From: CAYNOZ01 sp964398955 | GTDB taxonomy: Archaea > Methanobacteriota_B > Thermococci > Thermococcales > CAYNOZ01 | NCBI GenBank assembly: GCA_964398955.1 | Contig: CAYNOZ010000017.1 | Coordinates: forward strand, 1 to 24,399 | Direction: 5' to 3' | DNA length: 24,399 nt | Shown: positions 23,369 to 24,399 of the stretch, one piece after another | Layout: every line of letters starts with the position of its first letter | Numbering within the stretch: position 1 is the first letter of the stretch | Program-made: the position numbers and the translations under genes | The notes under the pieces: model-generated | Database searches by the model: none | Seen by the model: only the letters and a program-made list of their open reading frames with translations | What the model was told of the DNA's origin: nothing

Positions 23369-23566
23369 AAATTTTACCTCCTAATTCCTAAAAGACGCCT
23401 TATGTTATTTCAAATATTACTTAACGCGCCTTTAACTTTTAATAAATCTTTTTATTTAATCCTTTCGATCAACGAACTTACCCCTTCCACCACACATCCG
23501 ATCCCAAAAAGAGAAAACTGAAAAAATAACCGAAAATTCGACACGATGATAATGCCAAATTCTTAC

Positions 23567-23645
23567 CTTTGTGGTTGGTTAAAGATCAGAAAGGTGAGAA
23601 TGGTGGAAACCTCTTCACTCCAAAAGAGGAGGATGCCACCACAAA
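23567..23645 (+). repeat. Hairpin-bearing IS200/IS605-type remnant
   Basis: GTGGTTGGTTAAAGATC opens this unit, as GTGGTTGGGTAAGACC does at 4930-4980. TGGTGG (23601-23606) pairs with CCACCA (23636-23641), and inside it CCTCTT (23610-23615) pairs with AAGAGG (23624-23629), so two stacked 6-bp stems can form, followed by GAGGATGCCACC like other right ends. No tnpB frame is next to it. Confidence 0.45.
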
Positions 23646-23729
23646 CTTAGAACTTCAATTAGAAACTCACATCCAAAAATATTATATTGATATCAAAAAT
23701 TCACAGAGGTAACTACCGAGTAACAGGTT

Positions 23730-23798
23730 TAACTCATTATGGGGAAGTTCTCTTCCTCTCGAACCTAAGTGAGTAAGGTAGGGGAGAAAGTCACTTCA
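23730..23798 (+). repeat. Structured IS-type end directly before the Lrp-domain gene
   Basis: ACTCA (23732-23736) and TGAGT (23770-23774) enclose a 7-bp hairpin GGGGAAG/CTTCCTC (23741-23758, one G-T pair). It is followed by GGTAGGGGAGAAAGTCACTTC, which resembles GGAGAGGTCACTTC at 1237-1250. It lies about 45 bases before the Lrp-domain start, so it may also fall within or near that gene's promoter. The rest of 23369-23840 is AT-rich without a gene. Confidence 0.4.
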
Positions 23799-23840
23799 AA
23801 ACTGTTTTATGTAAAAAATCTAATTTATATTGGTGATCTA

Positions 23841-24077
23841 ATGATTGCATTCATTTTGCTTGTAACTGGTGCTGGAGATGAACAAAACATAATGGATGAT
23901 CTTAGGAAGAAAGATCAAGTTATTGAAGCTGGAGAAGTTTACGGAGAGTACGATATTGTTGTTAAGGTCGAGATTGATTCAATGAGAGAACTTGATAGAT
24001 TTGTCACCGAACAAATCAGAAAGCTTCCTCAGATCCAAATGACATCAACTTTGATTTCAATGGCTAAAGACCTGTAA
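23841..24077 (+). CDS. Stand-alone Lrp/AsnC ligand-binding (RAM) domain protein
   Basis: A 78-residue protein that is just the alpha/beta ligand-binding and oligomerisation domain of Lrp/AsnC regulators: IAFILLVTGAGDEQNIMDDLRKKDQVIEA, then GEYDIVVKVEIDSMRELDRFV, then the final STLISM strand. There is no DNA-binding helix-turn-helix. Family knowledge: such proteins bind amino acids and can co-assemble with full-length Lrp proteins. ATG at 23841 is supported by GGTGAT seven bases upstream, although the frame stays open to 23769 through IS-like sequence; a TTTTATG box near 23802 fits the ATG. Confidence 0.85.
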   Translation: MIAFILLVTGAGDEQNIMDDLRKKDQVIEAGEVYGEYDIVVKVEIDSMRELDRFVTEQIRKLPQIQMTSTLISMAKDL

Positions 24078-24184
24078 ATTAATCCTTATTATTTTTTAAC
24101 TTATAACCGAGAAGTCCCTTTCCTTAATCTTTGATTTTAGTTAGTGGGTTGAATCGGAATACTTTAAGGTCTTAGTACCCTTAT

Positions 24185-24399
24185 GTTAGTTAGTAAGCAG
24201 GGCGCGGCTGAATTCACGGTTGTGGACACTGAGAACCTCTACTCAAATCTAATAGTAGTTCCCATCATCCTCTTTGATGATGTTTGTTGGTAAAGTCTAG
24301 TGGAAGAAGCAAGAACCTCTCAAAAAGCTTCCGGAGAATACCGATCCGAGTGAGATCTATGACGATGGTAACTTGAAGAGAAGTTGCTCTGGAAGCCCC
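24185..24399 (+). pseudogene. Decayed 3' end of an IS605-type tnpB
   Basis: From about 24197 one frame reads GAAEFTVVDTENLY, which recalls the RAEFTPVE-type tail of archaeal TnpB. It stops at TAA 24292-24294 and continues as VEEARTSQKASGEYRSE. The final bases in another frame read CSGSP, and GSP before the stop is a common TnpB end. The shifts and stops show a decayed copy, cut off by the window edge. Assignment rests on recalled family tails and needs a search. The 24078-24184 stretch before it holds nothing recognisable. Confidence 0.4.

Noticed and set aside
1..24399. CRISPR array or cas genes
   Set aside because: No regularly spaced exact repeats of suitable length and no Cas-like protein were seen; the dispersed hairpin units are not arrayed.

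Overview
The window is from an AT-rich archaeal chromosome. Evidence: an archaeal-type PheS with a long helix-turn-helix N-terminus beside a compact archaeal PheT, a geranylgeranyl-type prenyl synthase, a COG1031 radical SAM protein, a stand-alone Lrp/AsnC ligand-binding domain, TATA-like boxes about 25 bases before likely transcript starts, and GAGGTG-type ribosome binding sites serving ATG, GTG, TTG and apparently one ATT start. The lineage cannot be fixed from sequence alone. The gene content (xanthine dehydrogenase-type hydroxylase, rubredoxin, amino-acid breakdown, NhaC antiporter) suggests an anaerobic heterotroph.

Left part (1-7251): a LUD-domain gene, a gene-poor stretch with decayed IS200/IS605-type sequence, pheS-pheT with a leader of about 200 bases, a prenyl diphosphate synthase and a HAD hydrolase. 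Middle (7351-10125): a COG1031 radical SAM protein and a threonine aldolase.

Central operon (10493-17199): six tightly packed genes. In order they encode a YgeW-type carbamoyltransferase, an SsnA-type amidohydrolase, a small GXGXG (FwdC/GltB-like) beta-helix protein, and the FAD, [2Fe-2S] and molybdopterin subunits of a xanthine dehydrogenase-family hydroxylase. This resembles the bacterial anaerobic purine-breakdown loci (ygeW/ssnA/ygfM/xdhD), but in an archaeon, with an extra beta-helix protein and without the ygeX/ygeY/hyuA part. It is the best candidate for an undescribed system here. It sits behind a 300-base, extremely AT-rich leader region.

Right part (17400-24077): a small PH-like protein; a NhaC antiporter coupled to a TRAM-domain protein; an SDR-type L-threonine 3-dehydrogenase and 2-amino-3-ketobutyrate CoA ligase (together threonine to glycine plus acetyl-CoA); an EF-Tu domain-2-like small protein; endonuclease IV; rubredoxin; and a stand-alone Lrp ligand-binding domain. 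With the threonine aldolase, three genes in the window act at the threonine/glycine node.

At least six places (1-50, 821-870, 1215-1256, 4930-4980, 23567-23645 with 23730-23798, 24190-24399) look like remnants of the tnpB 3' end/right end of IS200/IS605 elements. They carry hairpins, and no intact tnpA or tnpB is present. They sit at gene borders and account for most of the gene-poor stretches.
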